Shown: positions 42,440 through 52,400 of the stretch, piece by piece
How the letters are laid out: every line of letters starts with the position of its first letter
Position numbering within the stretch: position 1 is the first letter of the stretch
DNA from: Ascarosepion bandense
Taxonomy: Eukaryota > Mollusca > Cephalopoda > Sepiida > Sepiidae
Reading direction: 5' to 3'
Length of the DNA: 64,000 bases
NCBI GenBank assembly: GCA_037127315.1
Contig: JBBBDQ010001294.1
Location: 2,691,001-2,755,000 of the forward strand
Notes under the pieces: generated by a model
Database searches by the model: none
What the model was told of the DNA's origin: nothing
Seen by the model: the letters and a program-made list of their open reading frames with translations, nothing else
Translations under genes and position numbers: made by a program

Positions 42440-42755
42440 GACTGGTGATAATGCTTAGTACTAAGATTGTTCTTTTTTTCAATGGTTTACTGATAAAAAG
42501 GTATTTTGGCCAGCAGTTTTTGTCATAAATTGCTTGATATCAAGATAGAGTGTCAATAGGATTAGATAAATATATATATATATATATATTATGGACTCTC
42601 CCATCGATTTCAATGTATGAGTGTCTAACTCAGTTAGACTGCCACACAAAGAATTGTTTTGAGTGGTGAAGCCTTGTGTAGCACCATCTACACTTTTTGA
42701 TGCTGCTGATAGCAAACAATTGGTACAGAAATTCGCCACAGATTGCATGAACAGT
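42440..42755. other. No gene; (TA)n at 42570-42590
   Basis: The minus frame at 42479-42748 crosses the microsatellite and has no domain. Confidence 0.5.
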
Positions 42756-42759
42756 GGAC

Positions 42760-43027
42760 CTCAGTTGTTTAACCCATAACTAGTGGGAAGGGATGGATTA
42801 ATACCTTTCCCAAGGATACCAGTGCGTAAGTGAATGCAGAGTGTTCGACTGGATTTGGAATTCAGCTCACCAATTTCCCTCTCCAAGCTGACATTCACCA
42901 CACCACAACGCACATCCGTCAATAAATGCTTACAGCACCTGGCATTCCCATCTAAGTACTAACCAGGTTCAATGTTGCTTTACTTCGGTGATCAAGCAAG
43001 AAGCTGTGTATTCAACGTGATTTGACC

Positions 43028-43030
<3 letters not shown>
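42760..43030 (-). mobile_element. SINE with 5S-like head joined to T1 tRNA-like head and body
   Basis: Reading the minus strand from 43030: a 5S rRNA-like part, then about 10 bp, then GGATGTGCGTTGTGGTGTGG (T1 head), GAGCTGAATTCC in the B-box position, and the T1 body to AAACAACTGA. The order is the same as in the copy at 938-1575. The 3' half of the body is missing. Confidence 0.65.
42924..43030 (-). pseudogene. 5S rRNA-derived segment
   Basis: On the minus strand: TACGGTCAAATCACGTTGAA, then TTGATCACCGAAGTAAAGCA, GGTTAGTACTTAGATGGGAA and GCCAGGTGCTGTAAGC. About 12 nt are missing within box C (after GATGGG). The match to 5S rRNA is otherwise closer than in the copy at 938. Confidence 0.85.

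Positions 43031-43080
<50 letters not shown>
43031..43080. repeat. (TA)n microsatellite
   Basis: Pure TA run that begins exactly at the 5' end of the 5S-like head. Confidence 0.95.
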
Positions 43081-43083
<3 letters not shown>

Positions 43084-43303
43084 CTAGGGCTTCAATCTCT
43101 CTTTTATGTAGGTTTTGTTAAAAATAACACTCATCCTCAAAAATGGCTAAAAGTATGTGGAAGCACTTGGATAAACAAAACATTTGAACAATTTTTATAT
43201 AATTTATATCCCCAAAAGAAAAAGATCATAAAAATCGCATAAAAATGACATAAATATCTTAATCATCACACCTCCTCTACCATTTTTATTGAAACCTGCA
43301 TAT

Positions 43304-43311
43304 ATGTGTGT

Positions 43312-43370
<59 letters not shown>
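43304..43370. repeat. (GT)n microsatellite
   Basis: About 33 GT units with one GTAT interruption near the start. Confidence 0.95.
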
Positions 43371-43373
<3 letters not shown>

Positions 43374-43404
43374 ATTCTCCAATATAATCTGTAGACAGGA
43401 ACAA

Positions 43405-44355
43405 TATGACTAAAGAGAGAGATAAGAGGAAAACTATTTAGTTACAGCTGACGAACTTCGTCCACTGACAGACTTTATCAAGACAAAAATGAAAGTAATT
43501 TATTTGAAATAAAGTAACTATAAATAAAAAATTAAAAAATTAAAAAAATTGTCGTTTACTAGAAAATTATAAAATGCTCATAAATATTCATTAGATTAAC
43601 TGAAAAGTATTAAATATTAAATATTTAATTAAATGTTGGGTCTACTCAGAAAGAAAATCCTCAAGTGGCCACCATCAAATATTATCAATTTTTTTTCCAA
43701 TCTCACCTTTCCTAATAGAACCACTACTTTTCCAAGCCAACATGTACAATAAACTTATAAAAAAATCAAAGGAAAACAGTTAAATGCATTATTTCAAGAT
43801 CCTGTTTTTTTATTATTAAACAGTATATTTATTTATAACTATCTACCAGTCTAACTAATGAAGAAATCTTTTTAGAAAAATATGTATCAGTTGAGCAGTC
43901 TAAGATACATTAGATCAGTTGACAGTTTCTCCTAGGGGGTGCAGGTTCGAATTCTGCCAGAGGACGCATATTTTCCTAACAATATTTCTCAATTATTCAG
44001 GCCAGTAAATATGCATGAATATACTGTTTAATTATAAAAAAAAAACAGTATATCTATTCAAAAACGAGTATCTATTCAAAAAATAACAATCCAAACAATA
44101 TACTTCATATGAAAAAATTCTCTTTGAGTATGCAAAACAACAAAATTAAATATCTAATATTTTTCAGTTTAACCAATAAATATTTATGAGTGTATTATAA
44201 TTTTCTAGTAACCAACAATATTTTGTTTTTGTTTATAGATACTTTATTTCAAATAAACTCATTTCACTTATTGCCTTGATAAAGTCTGCCAGTGGATGGA
44301 AAACATTAGTTAAAACTAAATAGTTTTCTTCTTGTCTCTTTCTTTTAGTTATATC
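43405..44355. mobile_element. ~950-bp fold-back element with ~200-bp inverted arms
   Basis: The left arm (GACTAAAGAGAGAGATAAGA, AAACTATTTAGTTAC, CACTGACAGACTTTATCAAG, then CTAGAAAATTATAAAATGCT, to about 43625) is mirrored at 44140-44355 (TTATAATTTTCTAG, CTTGATAAAGTCTGCCAGTG, AACTAAATAGTTTTCTTC, TCTTTCTTTTAGTTATATC). Imperfect, but continuous by eye. The loop holds the T4 tRNA-like segment. No transposase. Confidence 0.7.
43761..44086 (+). repeat. T4 tRNA-Leu-like repeat, copy 1 of a 326-bp direct repeat
   Basis: Near-identical to 45353-45679, offset about 1,593 bp. It contains GTTGAGCAGTCTAAGATACA (A-box region), GTGCAGGTTCGAATTCTGCC (B box) and AATTATTCAGGCCAGTAAAT, the T4 tail also seen at 28.4 kb. 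Confidence 0.85.
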
Positions 44356-44544
44356 TTCAGTCACTTTCTCACTGATGGAATGTGGCTTCCCTCTATCCTT
44401 TCTACAAATATTTTTATGGCCTCTACTTTGAGAACCTACTTTCCCTGGTACCCTGACCACATGAATTTACTTGTGCTATGAGATTGGCATCAAGGTTCCA
44501 TCTTTTTACCATCAAAATAGTCAAATGTAACTGCCACTTTGGAA
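44356..44544 (+). mobile_element. LINE-A internal fragment
   Basis: CTTTCTCACTGATGGAATGT, CTACAAATATTTTTATGGCC, CTTTTTACCATCAAAATAGT: the 'SLFYKYFHG' to 'RSHPFTVK' region in broken frames. It is cut short where LINE-B begins. Confidence 0.6.
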
Positions 44545-45350
44545 TGGAGTACAAGAAACTACACAAAGAAAAAAGGACCAAGTGCAGACAGGCTAAAGAG
44601 GAATGAATCAGCAATAAATGTGCAAAAGTAGAGCAATTGAGCAAGACTAATAAAGAAGACAAGCATAAAGAAATAAGGGAACTAACAGGACAAAGAACAT
44701 GCTCCTCAATAGGATGCATAAAATAAAAGGATGGAATGGTCATATTAGAGAAAGAGGAAATACTCCAGCAATGGGAAGAATATACAAAAGATTTCTTCCA
44801 TGACAAGAGAGAGCAACTTACAATAAACAAAGATCCTGACAGCCAAAATATTAAAATCTGTAGCAGAAGCAGCAATAGCCAAACTGAATAGAAACAAAGC
44901 AGCTGGACCAGACAGCATTGTAACAGAGATGCTGACAGCCTTAGACGATGTTGGCATAGAGAAAATTACAGGCATAATAAATGAAATCTACAGCAGTGTT
45001 GTAATACTAGACGACCTAAGCAGATCAATTTTCATTGCTCTGCCTAAGAAGAAAGGTGCAAATGAATACAAACTCCACTGAACAATCAGTTTAATGAGCC
45101 ACATAACAAAACTCATCATTCAAATTCTGATGAATAGAGTGCGAAGCATAATTAGGCCAGAGATAGGACAAGAACAGTGCAGGTTTGTCAAGGACACTGG
45201 AAAGAGGAATGCAATATTTATGCTTAGGATGCTATCAGAAAGAGCAATAAAAATGAAAAAGGATGTGTACCTATGGTTTATAGACTATGCGAAAGACATC
45301 AGACAAAGTACACCACAAAGAATTGTTAGAAATGGGCAACATTTGGGAAT
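44545..45350 (+). mobile_element. LINE-B, N-terminal RT region
   Basis: Broken frames give AEAAIAKLNRNKAAGPDSIV, then SRSIFIALPKKKGANEY. The frame at 45094-45447 reads SHITKLIIQILMNRVRSIIR, then EQCRFV, NAIFMLRMLSERAIKM and DVYLWFIDYAK. These are the finger/palm blocks of an RTE-like RT upstream of the catalytic box (ALPKK, EQ-x-G/R-F, F-x-D-Y). It ends abruptly where the T4 direct repeat begins at 45353. This is the only LINE-B copy in the window with the 5' part of the RT. Confidence 0.8.
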
Positions 45351-45352
45351 CA

Positions 45353-45679
45353 AAAAAATCAAAGGAAAACAGTTAAATGCATTATTTCAAGATCCTGTTT
45401 TTTTATTATTAAACAGGATATTTATTTATAACTATCTACCAGCCTAACTAATGAAGAAATCTTTTTAGAAAAATATGCATCAGTTGAGCAGTCTAAGATA
45501 CATTACATCAGTTGACAGTTTCTCCTAGGTGGTGCAGGTTCGAATTCTGCCAGAGGACACATATTTTCCTAACAAGATTTCTCAATTATTCAGGCCAGTA
45601 AATATGCATAAATATACTGTTTAATTATAAAAAAAAAAAACACTGTATCTATTAAAAAACGAGTATCTATTCAAAAATA
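45353..45679 (+). repeat. T4 tRNA-Leu-like repeat, copy 2 of the direct repeat
   Basis: Same content as 43761-44086, with a longer A run (A12 against A9-10). It is placed precisely between LINE-B and LINE-A fragments. Confidence 0.85.
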
Positions 45680-45694
45680 ATGTTTAAACAAACA

Positions 45695-46992
45695 GTCCAT
45701 CACTGAGCATATATACCAGGCTCTCGACAAGAATGGGGAAGCTCTAACCATTGCCTTGAATATTTCCAAAGCGTTCGACAGAATCTGGAATGCTGGTTTT
45801 CTACGCAAACTGTGGAGTTATGGTATAACTGGACATTTGTTTGACCTAATCCAGTCATTCCTCTCTAATCGCATATTGAAGGTAGTATTAAACAGTCATG
45901 CCTACCAAAACTACCATACGAACGCGGGTGTCCTTCAAGGCTCTATCCTAGGTCCTACACTCTTTCTGATCTACATTAACGATCTTCCCAATGCTATAAG
46001 ATCCCAAGTAGGCATGTACACTGATGACACTACAGTTTACTCTCGCCTCAATCAAAAATTTGGTGTGGGCAACAAAGCAAACCTCGCTGCCGAGTTTGAA
46101 AAGGACCTCCAATCCGTGGTAGACTTGGGTAAGAAATGGCTCATAAATTTTAATGCTTCCAAAACAAAGCTGCTATCAATTAACCATCATAGACAATCTC
46201 TCCTACCTCCCATTAGCATGGAACAGGCTAGCTTCCCTGAGAGTAAAACACTACGCCTCCTTGGCCTCACACTCTCAGTGGACCTCAAGTGGAATGTCTA
46301 TATCAAATCCATTGCTAAATCCACTGCTATGAAAGTCGATTCTCTGTGCAGGGCCCATAAGTTTTTCCTGTCTGAGTCCATCCTGCACATATATAAATCT
46401 ACCATCCGCCCGTGTATTGAATACTGCAGCCACATCTGGTCAGGTGCCCCTGCTATTCTCTTTGGGTTCTTGACAAAATACAACAGAGAATCTTTAATGT
46501 GATCAATACCGACTTGGCAGCCCGGCTGCAGTCACTCTCTCACCAGCGTGATGTGGCTTCCCTATGCCTCTTCTATAAATACTTTCATGACTTCTGCTAC
46601 GATGCCCCCTAGGTATGAATTTGCACGAGATACTAGTTTAGCAACTAGGTCCCACTCTTAAAGTGAAACAGATAAAATGTAACTGCAATTTCTACTTTAA
46701 CAGCTTCTTTTCTTGCACTTCCCACCTGTGGAATTCCCTTCCATATACTTGCTTCCCCAACAGGAGTTTAAATGTAAGGTCAATAGACACCTCTTATCAC
46801 ACTAACTTGCATCCATTCTCTCAAACATTCTTCTCATCTACCCAACCCACATCCTCGATATCCTCATCCATCTATCACCCTCCTTCCAACACTTCCTATA
46901 ACTAACCACTCTTTCTTATCACTTTTCCCAATGTAACCCCTTGTGCAATAGTGGCAGTGGAATGCCTTGCTTGGGGTGAAATGAATAAAAAA
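45695..46992 (+). mobile_element. LINE-A, RT core to poly(A), mutated catalytic box
   Basis: The frame at 45756-46502 encodes an RT. SKAFDRIW (residues 4-11) holds the first catalytic Asp motif, GVLQGSILGPTLFLIYINDL follows at 58-77 (GVPQG altered to GVLQG), and the catalytic box at 88-91 reads YTDD in place of YADD. DLKWNVYIKS, ESILHIYKSTIRPCIEYC and a frameshift near 46465 follow. The C-terminal frame resumes with KQIKCNCNFYFNSFFSCTS (46663 onward). The 3' end is ATGCCTTGCTTGGGGTGAAA plus A-rich tail. Reading in another frame just upstream of 45756 adds an 'ALDKNGEALTIAL' segment, so it reaches further 5' than the other copies. Confidence 0.9.
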
Positions 46993-46994
46993 AA

Positions 46995-47287
46995 TATATA
47001 TATATATTTCATTTTTAAGTGAGTTATTATGCAATCCAGGTTTCTACTATCTCTTCAAGCAATTTACAATGACTGGTTTTACCACATTTTTTATGAATGC
47101 TCGCATAACGGTAAAATCAGTCATTGTAAATCACCTGAAGAATCAGATGGTAGAAACCTGGGTTTTGTAATAACTCATTTAAAAATGAAAAATATTCAAA
47201 AGTTCTACAAAATAATTGTATTGGACACTTTTTAATACAACTGTGTACAGGTCTAATTTAATTATGACAAAAAACTAAATAATTAAA

Positions 47288-47290
<3 letters not shown>
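46995..47290. mobile_element. Palindromic MITE (family M), complete copy
   Basis: After a (TA)n run the element reads CATTTTTAAGTGAGTTATTA ... CAGGTTTCTACTATC and ends GATGGTAGAAACCTGG ... TAATAACTCATTTAAAAATG at about 47189. An inner pair (TTTACAATGACTGGTTTTAC and GTAAAATCAGTCATTGTAAA) forms a second hairpin. The right flank TACAACTGTGTACAGGTCTA is shared, inverted, with the copy at 29.0 kb. Confidence 0.8.

Positions 47291-47291
<1 letters not shown>

Positions 47292-47326
<35 letters not shown>
47292..47326. repeat. (TA)n microsatellite
   Basis: Pure TA run. Confidence 0.9.
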
Positions 47327-47328
<2 letters not shown>

Positions 47329-47329
47329 C

Positions 47330-47885
47330 ATGTTCTATTAAAACAGCTCATGAGGAAGATTTTATTAATTTTTTATTTAATTTTTTTTCTTGCATGTTTC
47401 CTTTTTGCTGGAGATAAGGAATGTAAAAATGTTCCATAATTTTCAATATTCTAAGTGCTTTCAGCCTCTTCACAGGCCATTTTAAAGGATGTTATTTTTC
47501 CGGTGTTGTTATGTCCTCATGTTTGACTTTTATGTAATTTTTTTGTGTTTTTTGTGATTTTGAAAAGAAGAATTCTTTCAAGAAATCCCATGATGTATAC
47601 TGCTGGGCATCACTTGAGTGTCTGTCTATTTTATTTAAAAACTTTCAAAACTCCATTTTCACTGTTAAATGATGTAAAGTTCATGTCAGGAGAACATTGT
47701 TTGATATATAATGCTTCTCTTATAGCGATGTACTTTTAATATTGTGATTTAAATAGTATTTTTGTATTTTCAACTAAATTTTTTCTTAAGGGTTCTTGTA
47801 AGTTATGGGTTAATAAATGGTTTCTAATTGCACTATTATTATATACATAAGTCATCAAATGATATGTAGTTGACTATAACTATTA
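47330..47885. other. AT-rich, no feature recognised
   Basis: No repeats or coding signals. The frame at 47545-47739 has no domain. Confidence 0.5.
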
Positions 47886-47887
47886 CA

Positions 47888-47953
47888 TATTTTTTTTTAA
47901 TCATGTCACCCCAAGCAAGACGATAACGCCACTGATGCGCAGGGGTCTACGTA
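47888..47953 (-). mobile_element. LINE-A 3' terminus
   Basis: The reverse complement reads GCGCATCAGTGGCGTTATCG, TCTTGCTTGGGGTGACATGA and A-rich tail, the same end as at 11.0 kb. Confidence 0.8.
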
Positions 47954-47960
47954 AGGGTAA

Positions 47961-48280
47961 AAAGAATGAAAAAGAGAAAGCCGGAAACCACATCCTAAAC
48001 AGGAAACAAGGGATGAGCCTCTTCACCTGTTCAATAGATGTGGGTGGAGTGTGAACTGGGCGATAGTTTAGTCTATCTACTCCAATTGAAAAAAAAAAAT
48101 AAAAGAGAGTGAAAATATTGGAAAAGAGAAAACCGGAAACCACATCCTAAACAGGAAACAAGGGATGAGCCTCTTCACCTGTTCAATAGATGTGGGTGGA
48201 GTGTGAACTGGCCGATAGTTTAGTCTATCTACTCCAATTGAAAAAAAAAAAAAAAAGAGTGAAAAGATTGGAAAAGAGAA
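47961..48280. repeat. 152-bp tandem duplication
   Basis: GAGAAAGCCGGAAACCACAT ... CTATCTACTCCAATTG plus poly(A) occurs at 47973 and again 152 bp later with few differences. The unit includes an A-run, as if a poly(A)-tailed fragment had been duplicated. GTGTGAACTGGGCGATAG is shared, inverted, with about 16.43 kb. Confidence 0.85.
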
Positions 48281-48334
48281 AACATTCTGCATATGAGCCA
48301 TGCAAGTATTTCCCTGAATTCCTTCAATGATTTT

Positions 48335-48338
<4 letters not shown>

Positions 48339-48366
<28 letters not shown>
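48339..48366. repeat. (TA)n microsatellite
   Basis: Pure TA run. Confidence 0.9.
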
Positions 48367-48367
<1 letters not shown>

Positions 48368-48394
48368 AGAAACAATAATCTAAGAAATTTGTAT

Positions 48395-48525
48395 GAATGG
48401 ATGGCAGAGCAGAGGAAAAGGAGTGATGGTAAAGTGTCACATGTTGCTTAGAGCTACAAGGCCAGGAAGTTGAGAACTTGTGCCATGATTATTCACATAC
48501 TGAAGGGTCATAAAAAAGAAGTCTC
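48395..48525 (+). mobile_element. LINE-B 3' end, diverged
   Basis: AGAGCTACAAGGCCAGGAAG ... GCCATGATTATTCACATACT GAAGGGTCATAAAAAAGAAG is the LINE-B terminus. Confidence 0.6.
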
Positions 48526-48559
48526 CCATGTATAAACAAGTACAAAAATATTGATAAAA

Positions 48560-49460
48560 GAGAAATTAGTTGAAAATGAATATTAATGAGAAAGATATTA
48601 GGACAACTAATGAATGAATTCGGCAGATATATAAGAATAGAAAGTGGTGTAAGACAAGGATGTGTCTTCTCACTGGTTCTATTCAACTTGTACGGTAAAA
48701 CAATTCTGAGAGAGTTAAATGTCCCGCCAGGATTTAATATTGGCGACCACAATCTGAACAATATAGCATACACAGGTGATACAGCGCTGATAGCAGACAT
48801 GGAAAAGAAAATACAGGACCTCCTATAGAAGGTAGCAAGGGAAAGTTAGAAAAACGAGCTAAACATAAACTAAAAAAAATGCATGGTTATCAGCAAAAAA
48901 AAAAAAAGGATTCCAAAATGCCAACTACAGGTAGAAGGGACAGGTGCAAAACGTTAAATACTTAGGAAGTATTCTGACAGAGGATGGAAAGTGTAAGTGT
49001 ACTTGACTGTTATGTGATATCTATCCTCCTATGCAATAGCAAATACTGGATGATCTCCACAAAGGTAAAGAAGAAACTTGAAGCAACAGAAATGTGGTTC
49101 TACAGAAGGATGCTGAGGATATCATGGACCAAACAAGTGATGAACAATAAGGTTTTGAAAAGGATGCAAACAAAAAGGAAACTTATACTTAACATCAGGA
49201 AGAGACAGTAAAGATTTCTGAGATATGTAATGAGAAATGAGGGCTTGGAGAATCTAATATTCACAGGACAAATAGAGGGAACATGAGAGAGGGAAAGCAA
49301 CAAGAGATATACTTGATGGGTTTGAGCAAGTGGATAGTGGGGTGGGTTTTGGGAGAGATATCAAGAGGAAAAATGTTATGAGTGACAATAGATATGGTCA
49401 AGTGGAAGTCTATGATCGCCTATGTCCTGAAGGGACATGGCACATAAAGAAGAAGAAGAA
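48560..49460 (+). mobile_element. LINE-B, RT palm to 3' end; likely founder of the adjacent satellite
   Basis: The frame at 48586-48828 reads MNEFGRYIRIESGVRQGCVF (RQGC block at residues 23-26) and DHNLNNIAYTGDTALIADME. The catalytic box is YTGD (residues 62-65) where Y/F-A-D-D is expected, so it is dead. After a deletion of the region that encodes 'TEIRR..MAKDAFQKL' in other copies, the frame at 48984-49211 continues with LDCYVISILLCNSKYWMIST and EATEMWFYRRMLRISWTKQV. The 3' end at 49353-49460 (GAGAGATATCAAGAGGAAAA ... GTCCTGAAGGGACATGGCAC and (GAA)n) is exactly one 160-bp step ahead of the first satellite unit, so this copy and the array are physically continuous. Confidence 0.9.
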
Positions 49461-52400
49461 GAATATTAAAAAATAAAGTAAACATTTTTGTGTATAAACA
49501 ACAAGATAATAAGAGAGATACCAGAGGAAAAGTGTTGAGAGTGACAAGGGATAGGGGCAAGTGAAAGTCCATGATCACCTACGTCCTGAAGGGACATGGC
49601 ACATAAAAAAGAAGAAGAAGAATATTAAGGAATAAAGTAAATATTTTTGTGTATAAACAACAAGATAATAAGAGAGATACCAAGAGGAAAAGTGTTGAGT
49701 GTGACAAGGGATAGGGGCAAGTGGGAGTCCATGATCACCTACGTCCTGAAGGGACATGGCACATAAAAAAGAAGAAGAAGAATATTAAGGAATAAAGTAA
49801 ATATTTTTGTGTATAAACAACAAGATAATAAGAGAGATACCAAGAGGAAAAGTGTTGAGAGTGACAAGGGATAGGGGCAAGTGAAAGTCCATGATCACCT
49901 ACGTCCTGAAGGGACATGGCACATAAAAAAGAAGAAGAAGAATATTAAGGAATAAAGTAAATATTTTTGTGTATAAACAACAAGATAATAAGAGAGATAC
50001 CAAGAGGAAAAGTGTTGAGAGTGACAAGGGATAGGGGCAAGTGAAATTCCATGATCGCCTACGTCCTGAAGGGACATGGCACATAAAAAAGGAGAAGAAG
50101 AATATTAAGGAATAAAGTTAATATTTTTGTGTATAAACAACAAGATAATAAGAGAGATACCAAGAGGAAAAGTGTTGAGAGTGACAAGGGATAGGGGCAA
50201 GTGAAAGTCCATGATCACCTACGTCCTGAAGGGACATGGCACATAAAAAAGAAGAAGAAGAATATTAAGGAATAAAGTGAATATTTTTGTGTATAAACAA
50301 CAAGATAATAAGAGAGATACCAAGAGGAAAAGTGTTGAGAGTGACAAGGGATAGGGGCAAGTGAAAGTCCATGATCACCTACGTCCTGAAGGGACATGGC
50401 ACATAAAAAAGAAGAAGAAGAATATTAAGGAATAAAGTGAATATTTTTGTGTATAAACAACAAGATAATAAGAGAGATACCAAGAGGAAAAGTGTTGAGT
50501 GTGACAAGGGATAGGGGCAAGTGAAAGTCCATGATCGCCTACGTCCTGAAGGGACATGGCACATAAAAAAGGAGAAGAAGAATATTAAGGAATAAAGTTA
50601 ATATTTTTGTGTAAATAAACAACAAGAATAATAGAGATACCAAGAGGAAAAGTGTTGAGAGTGACAAGGGATAGGGGCAAGTGAAAGTCCATGATCGCCT
50701 ACGTCCTGAAGGGACATGTCACATAAAAAAGAAGAAGAAGAATATTAAGGAATAAAGTAAATATTTTTGTGTATAAACAACAAGATAATAAGAGAGATAC
50801 CAAGAGGAAAAGTGTTGAGAGTGACAAGGGATAGGGGCAAGTGAAAGTCCATGATCACCTACGTCCTGAAGGGACATGGCACATAAAAAAGAAGAAGAAG
50901 AATATTAAGGAATAAAGTGAATATTTTTGTGTATAAACAACAAGATAATAAGAGAGATACCAAGAGGAAAAGTGTTGAGTGTGACAAGGGATAGGGGCAA
51001 GTGAAAGTCCATGATCGCCTACGTCCTGAAGGGACATGGCACATAAAAAAGAAGAAGAAGAATATTAAGGAATAAAGTAAATATTTTTGTGTATAAACAA
51101 CAAGATAATAAGAGAGATACCAAGAGGAAAAGTGTTGAGAGTGACAAGGGATAGGGGCAAGTGAAAGTCCATGATCACCTACGTCCTGAAGGGACATGGC
51201 ACATAAAAAAGAAGAAGAAGAATATTAAGGAATAAAGTGAATATTTTTGTGTATAAACAACAAGATAATAAGAGAGATACCAAGAGGAAAAGTGTTGAGT
51301 GTGACAAGGGATAGGGGCAAGTGAAAGTCCATGATCGCCTACGTCCTGAAGGGACATGGCACATATAAAAGGAGAAGAAGAATATTAAGGAATAAAGTTA
51401 ATATTTTTGTGTGTATAAACAACAAGATAATAAGAGAGATACCAAGAGGAAAAGTGTTGAGTGTGACAAGGGATAGGGGCAAGTGAAAGTCCATGATCAT
51501 ACACGTCCTGAAGGGACATGGCACATAAAAAGGAGAAGAAGAATATTAAGGAATAAAGTTAATATTTTTGTGTATAAACAACAAGATAATAAGAGAGATA
51601 CCAAGAGGAAAAGTGTTGAGAGTGACAAGGGATAGGGGCAAGTGAGAAAGTCCATGATCGCCTACGTCCTGAAGGGACATGGCACATAAAAAGAAGAAGA
51701 AGAATATTAAGGAATAAAGTAAATATTTTGTGTAAACAACAAGATAATAAGAGAGATACCAAGAGGAAAAGTGTTAGAGAGTGACAAGGGATAGGGGCAA
51801 GTGAAATTCCATGATCGCCTACGTCCTGAAGGGACATGGCACATAAAAAAGGGAAGAGAATATTAAGGAATAAAGTTAATATTTTTGTGTATAAACAACA
51901 AGATAATAAGAGAGATACCAAGAGGAAAAGTGTTGAGAGTGACAAGGGATAGGGGCAAGTGAAAGTCCATGATCGCCTACGTCCTGAAGGGACATGGCAC
52001 ATAAAGAAGAAGAAGAATGATGGGAATAAAGTAAATATTTTTGTGTATAAACAACAAGATAATAAGAGAGATACCAAAGGAAAAGTGTTGAGTGTGACAA
52101 GGGATAGGGGCAAGTGGGAGTCCATGATCACCTACGTCCTGAAGGGACATGGCACATAAAAAGAAGAAGAAGAATATTAAGGAATAAAGTAAATATTTTT
52201 TTGTGTATAAACAACAAGATAATAAGAGATACCAAGAGGAAAAGTGTTGAGAGTGACAAGGGATAGGGGCAAGTGAAAGTCCATGATCACCTACGTCCTG
52301 AAGGGACATGGCACATAAAAAGAAGAAAGAAGAATATTAAGGAATAAAGTAAATATTTTTGTGTATAAACAACAAGATAATAAGAGAGATACCAAGAGGA

